From Peloplasma aerotolerans (GTDB lineage: Bacteria > Bacillota_I > Bacilli_A > Acholeplasmatales > Acholeplasmataceae): a stretch of DNA of 64,000 nucleotides. The position numbers and the translations under genes are program-made. The first letter of the stretch is position 1. Each line of letters opens with the position of its first letter. The notes under the pieces were generated by a model. It made no database searches. It had not been told where the DNA came from and saw only the letters and a program-made list of their open reading frames with translations. Location of the stretch: positions 1-64,000 of the forward strand of contig NZ_JASCXW010000003.1 in NCBI RefSeq assembly GCF_030012175.1. Direction: 5' to 3'. Shown piece by piece: positions 19,444-29,215 of this stretch.

Positions 19444-20753
19444 TTTTGGTTCACCACCTTTTCAACAAGTAGATCAATCTCAGCTTTACTACGCTTTTCG
19501 GTAACAGCAAACATGAGTTGATGATCACCTATATGAAGTGGTCCTAATATACCATCTTCTATTAATTCTTTTTCAAATTTTTCAACATCAAAAAGAGCTT
19601 TTAAAACAAATTCTTTATAAAATGGTTGATCATAAACAACTTCAAATTTCTTCGTTTTTAGGAGTTCATTGTATAAGTAATGAGCAGCATTCATCGATTC
19701 ATTTGCAACTTCAACTAAACCATGTTTACCCATTGTTGATAAATAAATGGTAACAGCTAATGCCATTAAAGATTGATTTGAACATATATTTGAATTAGCT
19801 TTTGCACGTCTAATGTGTTGTTCTCTTGCTTGTAATGTTAAAACGAATGCACGTTTTCCATCAACATCAGTAGTAATCCCACAAATACGTCCAGGCATTT
19901 TTCTAACATATGTCATTTTGGTAGCCATATAACCAACGTATGACCCACCATAAGATAAAGGAAGTCCAAATGATTGCAAATCACCACAAGCAATATCAGC
20001 ACCATACTCACCAGGTGTTTTAATTAAGGCCAGTGCTTGACCTTCACCATTTAAAATAAATAATCCACCTTGTTCATGAATGACATCTGCGAACCCATTA
20101 TAATCTTCGATTATGCCATAGTAATTTGGATTTTGAGCGATTAACCCCATCGTATCTTTACCATTTTCTTTGATGAAATCTAAATCGGTGACTCCGTCTT
20201 TTTGTGGCACAACGATGACATCAATATCACGATATTTAGCATAAGTCTTGATGACATCAATAATTCTTGGATTCAATGTTTCACTTACCATGACTTTTGA
20301 TTGATTGGTCAATGCATATGCCATAAACATTGCTTCAGCAGTAGCAGTAGCTCCATCATACATTGATGCATTAGATACTTCCATACCTGTTAATTCACAT
20401 ACCATAGATTGGTATTCAAAAATGTATTGCAAAGTACCTTGTGCAACTTCAGGTTGATAAGGTGTGTAAGATGTTAAAAACTCTTGACGACTAATTAAGC
20501 TTCTAATAATACTTGGGCTGTAATGATCATATGCTCCAGCACCTCTAAATACAACAAGTTCCTTATTGAGACTAGAGAGTTTTTGCATATGTTTTGTCAA
20601 ATCATCATCTGATAAAACATTTGGAATATTATATGGCTTGGTAAGTTTTAAACTTTTAGGTATAGAAGAAAATAGGTCATCAAGGGATTTAGCACCTGTG
20701 ACCTTTAACATTTCTTCTATATCTTTACTGGTATGCGGAAGATATTTGTGCAT
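19440..20753 (-). CDS. gcvPA: Glycine dehydrogenase (decarboxylating) subunit 1
   Basis: A 437-residue N-terminal half of the P-protein, which forms a heterotetramer with GcvPB. Recognisable segments include [37 protein letters not shown]-type sequence and [15 protein letters not shown]. Together the two halves match the length of the fused eukaryotic/proteobacterial GcvP. It begins eight bases after gcvH with an AGGAG ribosome binding site. Confidence 0.95.
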   Translation of the reverse strand: MHKYLPHTSKDIEEMLKVTGAKSLDDLFSSIPKSLKLTKPYNIPNVLSDDDLTKHMQKLSSLNKELVVFRGAGAYDHYSPSIIRSLISRQEFLTSYTPYQPEVAQGTLQYIFEYQSMVCELTGMEVSNASMYDGATATAEAMFMAYALTNQSKVMVSETLNPRIIDVIKTYAKYRDIDVIVVPQKDGVTDLDFIKENGKDTMGLIAQNPNYYGIIEDYNGFADVIHEQGGLFILNGEGQALALIKTPGEYGADIACGDLQSFGLPLSYGGSYVGYMATKMTYVRKMPGRICGITTDVDGKRAFVLTLQAREQHIRRAKANSNICSNQSLMALAVTIYLSTMGKHGLVEVANESMNAAHYLYNELLKTKKFEVVYDQPFYKEFVLKALFDVEKFEKELIEDGILGPLHIGDHQLMFAVTEKRSKAEIDLLVEKVVNQK

Positions 20754-20761
20754 ATGAACAC

Positions 20762-21136
20762 CTACTCCTCTATACTAGTTTCGTATTCTTTACCGCTTAA
20801 TAAATCTTCTAGCTCGGAATCATCTAATAACTCAATTTTTAATATCCAACTGCCATATGGATCATCATTAATTGTTTCAGGAGCATCTTCAAGTGTAGAA
20901 TTAACTTCGATTACTTTTCCTGTAACAGGTAAATATAAATCTGATGCAGCTTTTACACTTTCAACAGCACCAAAAGTTTCACCTTTTTTTATAGTTGCAC
21001 CAACTTTTGGTAACTCGATAAACACAACAGCTCCCAAACTTTCTTGTGCATGGTCTGAAATACCAACATACGCTTCGTTACCTTCAACTTTTACCCATTC
21101 ATGACTAGGGCTGTATAACAATCCTTCTAATACCAT
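20762..21136 (-). CDS. gcvH: Glycine cleavage system H protein
   Basis: A 124-residue lipoyl carrier. The lipoylated lysine is K62 in AVESVKAASDLYLP. It shuttles the aminomethyl group between the P, T and L proteins. The ATG follows GGAGGGTT. It lies ten bases after gcvT in the operon. Confidence 0.96.
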   Translation of the reverse strand: MVLEGLLYSPSHEWVKVEGNEAYVGISDHAQESLGAVVFIELPKVGATIKKGETFGAVESVKAASDLYLPVTGKVIEVNSTLEDAPETINDDPYGSWILKIELLDDSELEDLLSGKEYETSIEE

Positions 21137-21146
21137 GTGAACCCTC

Positions 21147-22220
21147 CTATTTTTTATAATTCTTTGTATAAAATTTTTTATTTCTTACTTTAGCTAAAAC
21201 TTGATTTTTTCTAATTTGAACATAAAGTTCTGTTCCAATTGCAGAATGCTCAATATCTATTAAGGCATATGCAAGTGGTTTTTCCACATTTGGTAGTAAA
21301 TATCCTGTTGTGATATGGCCAATCAGTTGATCATTATGATATACTTCATATCCGTGTCTTGGAATATTTCTTTCAAGTAATTCAAGACCCACAACTTTTC
21401 TTTTTGGATTTTCTTTATATTGTACAAGTGCATCTCGCCCTATAAAGTCTTTTTCAAGCTTAATGGCAAAGTTTAAGCCAGCTTCAACAGGATTAATTGA
21501 TTCACTAATCTCATGATCATATAGCGGAAGGTTTGCTTCAAAACGAAGCGTATCTCTTGCACCTAGCCCACAAGGTATTGCACCTTTTTCAATTGCTAAA
21601 TCCCACAACGGTTGAATTAACTCATGTTCAGCATATATTTCAAATCCATCTTCACCTGTATACCCTGTTCTAGAGCAAATCACATATCCTTGTTTATATG
21701 GAACAACTGCATAAGTCATAAATGTTAGTTGATGCACATCGTGATTAAGAATATCTTTTACTGCATCGATTGCATCTGGACCTTGAATAGCAATTTGACT
21801 ATAATTTTCTGATACATTTCTAACTTTAACATCAAATGCTTGACTTTGTTTTTCGACCCATGCAAAATCCTTTTCAATATTGCCAGCATTGACGACTAGA
21901 AGAACTTGTTCAGGTTTAATCACGTAAACAAGTAAATCATCAACAACAAATCCTTTCTCATCACACATCAAAGCGTAAGTAACTTTAGAAGTATCAAGAG
22001 GAACTGTGTTTGTCACTAAATAATTAACAAAATTTAATGATTCTTTCCCGTCAATTAAGAATTCACCCATATGTGATACATCAAAAATGCCCATACCTTG
22101 ACGAACAGCTAAATGCTCTTCAATAATTCCGGTATAGGACACTGGCATATTAAATCCAGCATACTCAATCATTTTTGCGTTCAACGCTAGGTGTTTATCA
22201 TATAAAGCAGTTGTTTTCAT
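21147..22220 (-). CDS. gcvT: Aminomethyltransferase (glycine cleavage T protein)
   Basis: A 357-residue GcvT that releases ammonia from aminomethyl-H protein and transfers the one-carbon unit to tetrahydrofolate. It contains MGIFDVSHMGEF, the folate-site region and GYTGEDGFEIY. It is the first gene of the operon; an AGGAGATG ribosome binding site precedes it. Upstream on the minus strand are a TATAAT box, an AAAAGCGTTTT element and the palindrome TTTCGTACGAAA. No glycine riboswitch is seen. Confidence 0.96.
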   Translation of the reverse strand: MKTTALYDKHLALNAKMIEYAGFNMPVSYTGIIEEHLAVRQGMGIFDVSHMGEFLIDGKESLNFVNYLVTNTVPLDTSKVTYALMCDEKGFVVDDLLVYVIKPEQVLLVVNAGNIEKDFAWVEKQSQAFDVKVRNVSENYSQIAIQGPDAIDAVKDILNHDVHQLTFMTYAVVPYKQGYVICSRTGYTGEDGFEIYAEHELIQPLWDLAIEKGAIPCGLGARDTLRFEANLPLYDHEISESINPVEAGLNFAIKLEKDFIGRDALVQYKENPKRKVVGLELLERNIPRHGYEVYHNDQLIGHITTGYLLPNVEKPLAYALIDIEHSAIGTELYVQIRKNQVLAKVRNKKFYTKNYKK

Positions 22221-22230
22221 TTGTCATCTC

Positions 22231-22294
22231 CTAAAAGCGTTTTCTAATTTCATTATACAACATTATTTTTAATTTCAAAGTGTTTCGTACGAAA
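22231..22294 (-). promoter_or_regulatory. gcv operon promoter with cre-like site and upstream palindrome
   Basis: On the minus strand TTGAAA covers 22278-22273 and TATAAT 22257-22252 (15-base spacer). The AAAAGCGTTTT element at 22231-22245 lies between the -10 box and gcvT and has two mismatches to cre. TTTCGTACGAAA, a perfect 12-base palindrome, lies just upstream of the -35 box at 22283-22294. Confidence 0.5.
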
Positions 22295-22413
22295 AGATTA
22301 TAATATTTTTAAGAATAAAAAAATAGCACCTAAACTATTGCTTATGTAAAACATAAAAATTGTTTCTAGCAATGCAATTTTCGATGTATAATAAAATAAA
22401 AGGGGTTATATCA

Positions 22414-23202
22414 ATGCTGGTTAATAATATTTTATTACATGTTAAAAGAAATGATGTTGAAGCACCTAAAGCTAGTGTAATCATCACGCACGGAATTGCT
22501 GAGCATTCTGGAAGATATGATGAGATTACTGAGCGGTTAAATGAAGCGAATTATACGGTTATCCGCTACGATATTAGAGGGCATGGTCAAAGCCAAGGAA
22601 AACGTGGGGCACTTCGTACTTATCATCAAACCATTGATGATCTTCATGTCATTGTCAACGATGAGAAAAAAAGAAACCCCAAAAAAATATTTTTAATTGG
22701 ACATAGCATGGGTGGACTTATTGTCGATATGTATGCAATTAAATATAAAGATGTTGATGGTATCATTTCTAGTGCTGCACCATCTTATTTTATTAAGGAT
22801 GTTTTACCATTTAGATTCATTGGATACAAATGGTTAGGAAGTCTTACGAGAAAAACAAATTTTGAAAATCAACTTTCTAGAATAACTGAGGTAGAAAGTA
22901 ATTATGCAGAAGATCCTCTTAATCTAAAAAAATTTTATTTTTCATTAGCTGGAAATATGTTTGTGAGCGGTGTTAGATACTTAAATAAAAATATCAACCA
23001 ATTTCAATTGCCAATTTTGATCCTTCACGGAGAAAAAGATACTGTTGTCCCAAAAGAATTTAGTCAAAGACTTTTAGAATTGATTCCGGTTGAGGACAAG
23101 AAATTAATTATATATCCTGATGCATATCATGAAATATTCAACGAAATTGATAGAGATCAAGCTTTTAAAGATGTAATTCAATGGCTAGATGAAAGAACTT
23201 AA
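22414..23202 (+). CDS. Alpha/beta hydrolase, monoacylglycerol lipase/lysophospholipase type
   Basis: A 262-residue serine hydrolase. The nucleophile elbow is GHSMGG, an oxyanion-side HG motif lies in THGIAEHSGRY, an acid residue follows in LHGEKDTVVP and the catalytic His is in YPDAYHEIFNE. This set is typical of the lysophospholipase/monoglyceride lipase family (PF12146). I chose the ATG at 22414 because AGGGG lies eight bases upstream. The longer reading from 22360 would start upstream of the TATAAT promoter box (22387-22392). It is cytoplasmic; the substrate is unknown. Confidence 0.85.
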   Translation: MLVNNILLHVKRNDVEAPKASVIITHGIAEHSGRYDEITERLNEANYTVIRYDIRGHGQSQGKRGALRTYHQTIDDLHVIVNDEKKRNPKKIFLIGHSMGGLIVDMYAIKYKDVDGIISSAAPSYFIKDVLPFRFIGYKWLGSLTRKTNFENQLSRITEVESNYAEDPLNLKKFYFSLAGNMFVSGVRYLNKNINQFQLPILILHGEKDTVVPKEFSQRLLELIPVEDKKLIIYPDAYHEIFNEIDRDQAFKDVIQWLDERT

Positions 23203-23223
23203 AAAGAAGGGAATGATTTTAAC

Positions 23224-24075
23224 TTGAAAGTAGCATGGATAGGAACTGGAGTTATGGGTAGACCTATGGCACTCCATTTAAGTGACGCAGGACACGAAGT
23301 TTTTGCATATAACAGAACATTTGAAAAAGCGAAGGCTTTAGAACCTAAGATTAAAGCATTTGATACTATCGAAGCATGTATCAAAAATGCAGAAGTTATT
23401 TTTACTATTGTTGGTTACCCCAGTGATGTAAAAGAAGTATATGAAGTAATCATACAAAAAGCTAAAAAAGGAACAATATTGGTTGATATGACAACGTCAT
23501 CACCAACTTTAGCATTTAATCTATACCAAAAAGCCTTAGAAAAAGGATTGAAAATGTTAGATGCTCCAGTCACTGGTGGTGATTTAGGAGCAATCAAAGG
23601 TACACTTTCAATTATGGTTGGTGGCGATGAAGAAGTGTTTAACAAAGTCTTACCATTGTTTAAACTGATGGGGACAACCATTACATATATGGGATCTGCT
23701 GGATCTGGAATGCATGCTAAATTAGCGAATCAAACAGTTATTGCTGGTAACATTATGGGAATTGCTGAAGCGTTAGTTTATGCAAAAGAGAAAAATCTGG
23801 ATGTCAACAAAATGTTAAGTGTTATTGTTGGAGGATCAGCTAGTTCATGGCAAGCAGCTAATAATGGGCCTAAGATGATAGAAAATGATTATAAACCAGG
23901 ATTTTTTGTGAAACATTTTCTAAAGGACCTAAAATTAGCAATGGAAGAGAAAGGTGAACTACCTTTAGTTGTACTAGAGAAAGTAACACAAGCATATCAA
24001 ACAATATTAGATCATGGTTTTAGTGAACAAGGAACACAAAGTATTATCGAATATTATTTGCAGAAAATGATGTAA
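23224..24075 (+). CDS. NAD-dependent beta-hydroxyacid dehydrogenase (GarR/HIBADH family)
   Basis: A 283-residue oxidoreductase. The N-terminal Rossmann fold begins GTGVMGRPMALHL, DAPVTGGDLGAIKGTLSIMVGG is the family substrate motif and the catalytic Lys is in GSGMHAKLANQ. The family includes 3-hydroxyisobutyrate dehydrogenase, tartronate semialdehyde reductase and glyoxylate/succinate semialdehyde reductases; sequence alone does not separate them. It starts at TTG 23224 and directly follows the lipase-like gene, probably in one transcript. Confidence 0.87.
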   Translation: MKVAWIGTGVMGRPMALHLSDAGHEVFAYNRTFEKAKALEPKIKAFDTIEACIKNAEVIFTIVGYPSDVKEVYEVIIQKAKKGTILVDMTTSSPTLAFNLYQKALEKGLKMLDAPVTGGDLGAIKGTLSIMVGGDEEVFNKVLPLFKLMGTTITYMGSAGSGMHAKLANQTVIAGNIMGIAEALVYAKEKNLDVNKMLSVIVGGSASSWQAANNGPKMIENDYKPGFFVKHFLKDLKLAMEEKGELPLVVLEKVTQAYQTILDHGFSEQGTQSIIEYYLQKMM

Positions 24076-24099
24076 AATAATTAAATTCGGAGGTTTAAA

Positions 24100-24324
24100 A
24101 TGCCAAGAGTATGTTTGAATTTGAAAGGCATGCATTGCCCAGAATGTGTAAGTTCCATCGAGTATGCGCTATATCAAGCAGGCATCAAACATTTTCAATA
24201 CGATGTAGTTTCACATTTTGCAAAAATTTACTATGAGGATGAAGATGTTAGCTTGATTCAAATAGCTGATGCAATTCATAGAGTTGGTTATGACTTAGAT
24301 GTTATGGAAATTGAGGAATGTTAG
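24100..24324 (+). CDS. Heavy-metal-associated (HMA) domain protein, CxxC present
   Basis: A 74-residue ferredoxin-like HMA domain with GMHCPEC at residues 10-16, the Cys13-x-x-Cys16 metal site of copper chaperones such as CopZ. The strand and helix pattern and the closing GYDL fit the fold. No P-type ATPase is nearby, so the partner is unknown. It follows an AGGAGG-like site (GGAGG). A related gene 66 bases downstream has lost this site. Confidence 0.8.
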   Translation: MPRVCLNLKGMHCPECVSSIEYALYQAGIKHFQYDVVSHFAKIYYEDEDVSLIQIADAIHRVGYDLDVMEIEEC

Positions 24325-24390
24325 TCAACAAGCATAATTAAAGACTTTTAATCAAAAATGATGTAAAACAAAGGTAGAGGAGGTGTTTTT

Positions 24391-24615
24391 ATGCCTACTG
24401 TCTATTTAGGTTTGAGTAAATTTTGCCTTTGTGGAAGAATTACATCAGCGCAACATGCTTTATATGTCAAAGGAATTGACAGTTTTCAGTATGACTTGGT
24501 AGAAAAAAAAGCAAAAGTGGTTTATCAAGAAGATAACATATCCATTGAGGAAATTATGGAAATCTTGGAGAAAAGATATTTAGAAGTTGAATCCATAGAA
24601 GAAATCAAATCATAA
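24391..24615 (+). CDS. HMA-like paralogue with altered metal motif
   Basis: A 74-residue protein of exactly the same length as the preceding gene product and alignable throughout (MPTVYLGL versus MPRVCLNL; HALYVKGIDSFQYDLVEKKAKVVYQED versus YALYQAGIKHFQYDVVSHFAKIYYEDE). The CxxC loop is replaced by SKFCLCGR, giving Cys12-x-Cys14. It has its own AGGAGG ribosome binding site. It probably arose by tandem duplication; whether it binds metal is unclear. Confidence 0.75.
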   Translation: MPTVYLGLSKFCLCGRITSAQHALYVKGIDSFQYDLVEKKAKVVYQEDNISIEEIMEILEKRYLEVESIEEIKS

Positions 24616-24621
24616 CGACAA

Positions 24622-24658
24622 AAAAGTGGTTAGCATATCATATTGCTAGACCACTTTT
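24622..24658. terminator. Bidirectional terminator between HMA pair and gpmI
   Basis: AAAGTGGTTAGCA (24623-24635) pairs with TGCTAGACCACTTT (24644-24657) with one bulge. A run of As precedes it and Ts follow, between convergent genes. Confidence 0.8.
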
Positions 24659-24677
24659 ATTTTTATTTAATCAATTA

Positions 24678-26204
24678 TTATTTTCTAACAATTAAACTCT
24701 TTCCTGTCATTTCTTTAGGTTTTTCAACACCCAATAAATCAAGAAGTGTTGGAGCAACATCACATAATGCACCAGTATTAACTTCAATATCTTTTTGAGT
24801 AATAATGACTGGGACGAGATTTGTAGTATGAGCTGTATGCGTGTTTCCATTTTCATCACGCATTTTTTCTGCGTTTCCATGGTCAGCAATAACAATCGCT
24901 GTTCCACCGATTTTTTGAATCGCCTCAACAACTTCCTTCGTACATTGGTCCACAGTTTCAACAGCGATTCTAGCTGCTTCAATTGAACCAGTGTGACCTA
25001 CCATATCAGGGTTCGCAAAGTTTAATATCATTGTGTCAAAATTTCCTGATAAAATCGCTTCAACTGCTTTATCTTTAACTTCAAAAGCACTCATTTCAGG
25101 CTTTAAATCATATGTAGCAACTTTTGGAGATTCTACAAGGATTCTTGTAGACCCTTCCATAGTTTTTTCACTACCGCCATCAAAGAAGAAAGTAACGTGT
25201 GCATATTTTTCAGTTTCTGCAAGTCTTAATTGCTTTAAACCTGCTTTAGCGATTACATCGCCATATAAATTATCTAGAGTTTGTAGTTCATACGCTAATG
25301 GACCCTTAACAGTTTCATTATAGTGCATCATCGAAACTAAGAAGATGTCGGTTGGAACATTTTTAAGATCAAAATTTGGTTTTCCTGGTGTTTGATACTC
25401 TTTGGTTGCTGTTGGGTTGGAAAAAGCAGTTGCTAAACGAATCGCACGGTCAGGTCTAAAGTTTGCGAATAAAATCGCATCGTGGTCTTGAACTAATCCT
25501 TTTTCATCAGCCACGAATGGAATAATAAATTCATCTGTCACATTTTCATCATATGAAGCTTGTATACCATCTAAAGCATCTTTATAATGTTTTCCGGTAC
25601 CTAAAACCATATTATCAAAAGCTTTTTGAATGCGATCCCAGTTGTTATCTCTATCCATCGCATAGTATCTACCAGATACTGTTGCAACTTTCATGCCGTG
25701 GTCAATTAAATCTTTTAAAAATCCTTTACCAGAGGTTTGAGCTGTATCTCTTCCATCCATAAAGGCATGTAAATAAGGTGTTAACCCGTGAGAAACAGCT
25801 AAATCATGCAATGCTTTAATATGTGTTGGGTATGCGTGTACCCCACCATCACTAACTAATCCGAAAATATGGATTTTTGAATTATTCTTTTTAGCATGTT
25901 CAATAGCTTGTAAAAAAGCCTCGTTCTTGAAGAATGAACCATCCTTTATAGCAACATTGATTCTAGTCAATGATTGATAAACAATACGTCCAGCACCTAA
26001 ATTTAGATGTCCTACTTCACTATTACCCATTTGACCATCAGGTAGACCAACATACTCTCCACTTGCTTGAAGAACATTGTTAGGATATTCTTTAAATAAA
26101 TAGTCTAGAAATGGTTTTTTAGCAATTGATACTGCATTGCTTGGACTATCAGGAGCAAGCCCATAACCGTCCATGATAATTAATCCTGCAAATTTTTTAT
26201 TCAT
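24678..26204 (-). CDS. gpmI: 2,3-bisphosphoglycerate-independent phosphoglycerate mutase
   Basis: A 508-residue manganese enzyme that interconverts 3- and 2-phosphoglycerate in glycolysis. It shows IIMDGYGL at the N-terminus, the phospho-Ser in GNSEVGHLNLGAGR, DGRDT, FRPDRAIRL, and metal ligands in VIADHGNAEKM and HTAHTTN. I chose the ATG at 26204 (MNKKFAGL) because GAAGGAGT lies just upstream. A longer reading to 26261 would run past the TATAAT promoter box. The gene before enolase in glycolysis is thus encoded near eno but on the opposite strand. Confidence 0.96.
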   Translation of the reverse strand: MNKKFAGLIIMDGYGLAPDSPSNAVSIAKKPFLDYLFKEYPNNVLQASGEYVGLPDGQMGNSEVGHLNLGAGRIVYQSLTRINVAIKDGSFFKNEAFLQAIEHAKKNNSKIHIFGLVSDGGVHAYPTHIKALHDLAVSHGLTPYLHAFMDGRDTAQTSGKGFLKDLIDHGMKVATVSGRYYAMDRDNNWDRIQKAFDNMVLGTGKHYKDALDGIQASYDENVTDEFIIPFVADEKGLVQDHDAILFANFRPDRAIRLATAFSNPTATKEYQTPGKPNFDLKNVPTDIFLVSMMHYNETVKGPLAYELQTLDNLYGDVIAKAGLKQLRLAETEKYAHVTFFFDGGSEKTMEGSTRILVESPKVATYDLKPEMSAFEVKDKAVEAILSGNFDTMILNFANPDMVGHTGSIEAARIAVETVDQCTKEVVEAIQKIGGTAIVIADHGNAEKMRDENGNTHTAHTTNLVPVIITQKDIEVNTGALCDVAPTLLDLLGVEKPKEMTGKSLIVRK

Positions 26205-26237
26205 ATATATACTCCTTCTAACGTTTTTGTCAACTCT

Positions 26238-26291
26238 ATTATACTTCAAAAACAAAAACATGCTCGAATCTATGCTAAAAAAACGTTTTCA
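26238..26291 (-). promoter_or_regulatory. gpmI promoter and cre-like element
   Basis: On the minus strand TATAAT covers 26243-26238, 34 bases from the gpmI start; its -35 box is poor. AAAAAACGTTTTCA at 26277-26291 fits cre with two mismatches and lies between gpmI and the divergent FMN-riboswitch promoter. Confidence 0.4.
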
Positions 26292-26302
26292 ATAGAGGGT
26301 TA

Positions 26303-26330
26303 TTGCTTTTTAAAATAAATATGTTAAAAT
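26303..26330 (+). promoter_or_regulatory. Promoter of the FMN riboswitch-ribU transcript
   Basis: TTGCTT (26303-26308), a 16-base spacer and TAAAAT (26325-26330), followed by the aptamer. Confidence 0.6.
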
Positions 26331-26345
26331 ATTGCTGTAATTGAA

Positions 26346-26456
26346 TACTTCGGGGCAGGGTGAAATTCCCGACCGGCGGTAATAGTCCGCGAGCCTTAGG
26401 GCAGACCGTGTGTAACTCATGGACCGACAGTAAAGTCTGGATGGAAGAAGATGATG
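26346..26456 (+). promoter_or_regulatory. FMN riboswitch (RFN element)
   Basis: All conserved RFN blocks are present in order: GGGGCAGGGTGAAATTCCC, GACCGGCGGT, AGTCCGCGAGC, GGACCGACAGT and AGTCTGGATGGAAGAAGAT. FMN binding is expected to favour the terminator at 26479-26498 and so turn off the riboflavin transporter gene. Confidence 0.97.
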
Positions 26457-26478
26457 TCAATTTGACGTTTCCTTTTTG

Positions 26479-26503
26479 TCGCCGAAGTAATTTGGCGATA
26501 TTT
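26479..26503 (+). terminator. Riboswitch-controlled terminator
   Basis: TCGCCGAA (26479-26486) pairs with TTTGGCGA (26491-26498) around a GTAA loop and is followed by a T-rich tract, between the aptamer and ribU. Confidence 0.8.
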
Positions 26504-26526
26504 TTATTAACTAGGAGGTTAAATTC

Positions 26527-27204
26527 ATGTCAAATTACTTACGTTTAAAAAAGATGCTTTATATCGTATCTTTAGCTGCTGTTTCCATTGTTTTGGGATT
26601 AGTAGAGATTACCTGGCCAATCCCAGGTGCGAGTTTCTTAAAGCTTGATTTTAGTGAAGTTGCAATTTTGGTATCTTTACTAGTATTAGGGAATAAAGAA
26701 ACAGTTGTTGTTGTGTTGATTAGAAGTTTTTCTAGAAGACTATTTAACGGGTTTGATTTAGCAGGTATTGTTGGTGAAATGATTGCAATGTTCGCATCAT
26801 TTGCAATTATTATTGGTTACAATATTGCTAAGAAGATTTTGAAAAATAAAGAAAAACCATTAATTTATGAAGTTAGTGTTAACAATAATCATGTTAGCAA
26901 AAAAGAGTTTATTGTGACGACTTTAACGATTACATTATTACTCACAACAGTTTTATTTGCACTAAATTTCTTCATTACAACACCAATATATTACACAATA
27001 CCGAACCCATATGTTCCTGTTTTGAGTATTAGCGGTAGATTGCATTTCCATGTCTTTTCATTTATTCCCGATTCACCGTTCTCATATTTAGAATATTTTT
27101 GGGCACTTTTTGTAATCTATATGCCATTTAACATAACAAAAGGTATATTAGTAAGTGTTGTGTTCTTAATGTTGAAACCAAGACTTAAATATTTAGAACT
27201 TTAA
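26527..27204 (+). CDS. ribU: Riboflavin ECF transporter substrate-binding subunit RibU
   Basis: A 225-residue membrane protein with about five or six helices. Its N-terminal stretch (PIPGASFLKLDFSEVAILVSLLVLG) is typical of RibU S components, which bind riboflavin and work with the shared ECF ATPases and EcfT. Control by the FMN riboswitch immediately upstream supports the substrate. The ATG follows a TAGGAGGT ribosome binding site. The energising subunits are not in the window. Confidence 0.93.
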   Translation: MSNYLRLKKMLYIVSLAAVSIVLGLVEITWPIPGASFLKLDFSEVAILVSLLVLGNKETVVVVLIRSFSRRLFNGFDLAGIVGEMIAMFASFAIIIGYNIAKKILKNKEKPLIYEVSVNNNHVSKKEFIVTTLTITLLLTTVLFALNFFITTPIYYTIPNPYVPVLSISGRLHFHVFSFIPDSPFSYLEYFWALFVIYMPFNITKGILVSVVFLMLKPRLKYLEL

Positions 27205-27236
27205 TATGTTATAATATACCATGAGGATGATACAAT

Positions 27237-27704
27237 ATGAAATTTAGTGAAATGTTGAAAGAACCAATCCAAAAAGGTGACATAATGCCCGTCATCAGAC
27301 AGGGCATTTTTATGTCTTTAATGGGTGGGTTATTAATTGGATCATTACATTTGTTATTCACCTATTTATTCAACTTTTCACTGACGTGGTTAATGCTTTT
27401 TATTTTAGCTTTCCTAACGGCTAAAAGAATTAAAGGAGCTTATATTCAGTATCATATACTTTATTCTATATTAACTGTATTTTTCTTTTTTCTAGCGTAT
27501 TACTTTATGTCTATCACACTATATGGCGGATTATATTTTTTATCTGGTATAACTGAGTTCAGACACTATGTATCTTTATTCAATCCATTGATCCATTTTG
27601 AATTTTTAAATCCATTTACAGGATATTTTTTTGCAGTTGAAAATTTGTTTGAACTGTTATTCTTCATCATTGGGACGATTTATGCATATAGACACAGTAA
27701 GTAA
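27237..27704 (+). CDS. Hypothetical membrane protein downstream of ribU
   Basis: A 155-residue protein with four or so hydrophobic helices (residues 24-47, 50-64, 70-95, 130-150) and short polar loops. No family is recognised. The start follows GAGGATG, and a TATAAT (27210-27215) precedes it. A terminator-like hairpin sits within its first 25 codons, so the protein could instead begin at ATG 27312, just after the hairpin. Its stop lies within a cre-like site upstream of the eno promoter. Confidence 0.65.
   Translation: MKFSEMLKEPIQKGDIMPVIRQGIFMSLMGGLLIGSLHLLFTYLFNFSLTWLMLFILAFLTAKRIKGAYIQYHILYSILTVFFFFLAYYFMSITLYGGLYFLSGITEFRHYVSLFNPLIHFEFLNPFTGYFFAVENLFELLFFIIGTIYAYRHSK
27284..27311 (+). 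other. Terminator-like hairpin inside the start of a gene
   Basis: AATGCCC (27284-27290) pairs with GGGCATT (27302-27308), followed by TTT, within codons 16-25 of the upstream start of the gene at 27237. It could end ribU transcription or act as an attenuator in front of the alternative start at 27312. Confidence 0.5.
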
Positions 27705-27754
27705 ACGTTTTTATTGTTTAAGTTCTTTCAATACACAGACATTTTGTGTATAAT
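27699..27754 (+). promoter_or_regulatory. eno promoter with upstream cre-like site
   Basis: TTTCAA (27726-27731), a 17-base spacer and TATAAT (27749-27754), 50 bases before eno. The TAAACGTTTTTA element (27699-27713) matches cre with two mismatches about 50 bases upstream of the start site. In Bacillus, CcpA can activate from that position. Confidence 0.5.
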
Positions 27755-27792
27755 TAATAGTAGTAAACAAACAGGCAGAAAAAACTAAATAA

Positions 27793-29100
<1,308 letters not shown>

Positions 29101-29110
29101 ACAAAAAGAT

Positions 29111-29144
29111 AAGGCAAGATTTCATTTGAAGTCTTGCCTTTTTA
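29111..29144 (+). terminator. Terminator of eno
   Basis: AAGGCAAGA (29111-29119) pairs with TCTTGCCTT (29132-29140), followed by Ts. Confidence 0.88.
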
Positions 29145-29151
29145 TTTTGTA

Positions 29152-29180
29152 TTGAATTAAAACATTTATCATTGTATACT
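29152..29180 (+). promoter_or_regulatory. Promoter of the 29216 gene
   Basis: TTGAAT (29152-29157), a 17-base spacer and TATACT (29175-29180). Confidence 0.6.
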
Positions 29181-29215
29181 AAAACTAAAAGATATTCTAG
29201 AACACAAGGTGAATC

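Noticed and set aside
22360-22413. Longer N-terminus for the alpha/beta hydrolase
   Set aside because: The extension would begin upstream of a TATAAT box and lacks a ribosome binding site, while ATG 22414 has AGGGG at good spacing.
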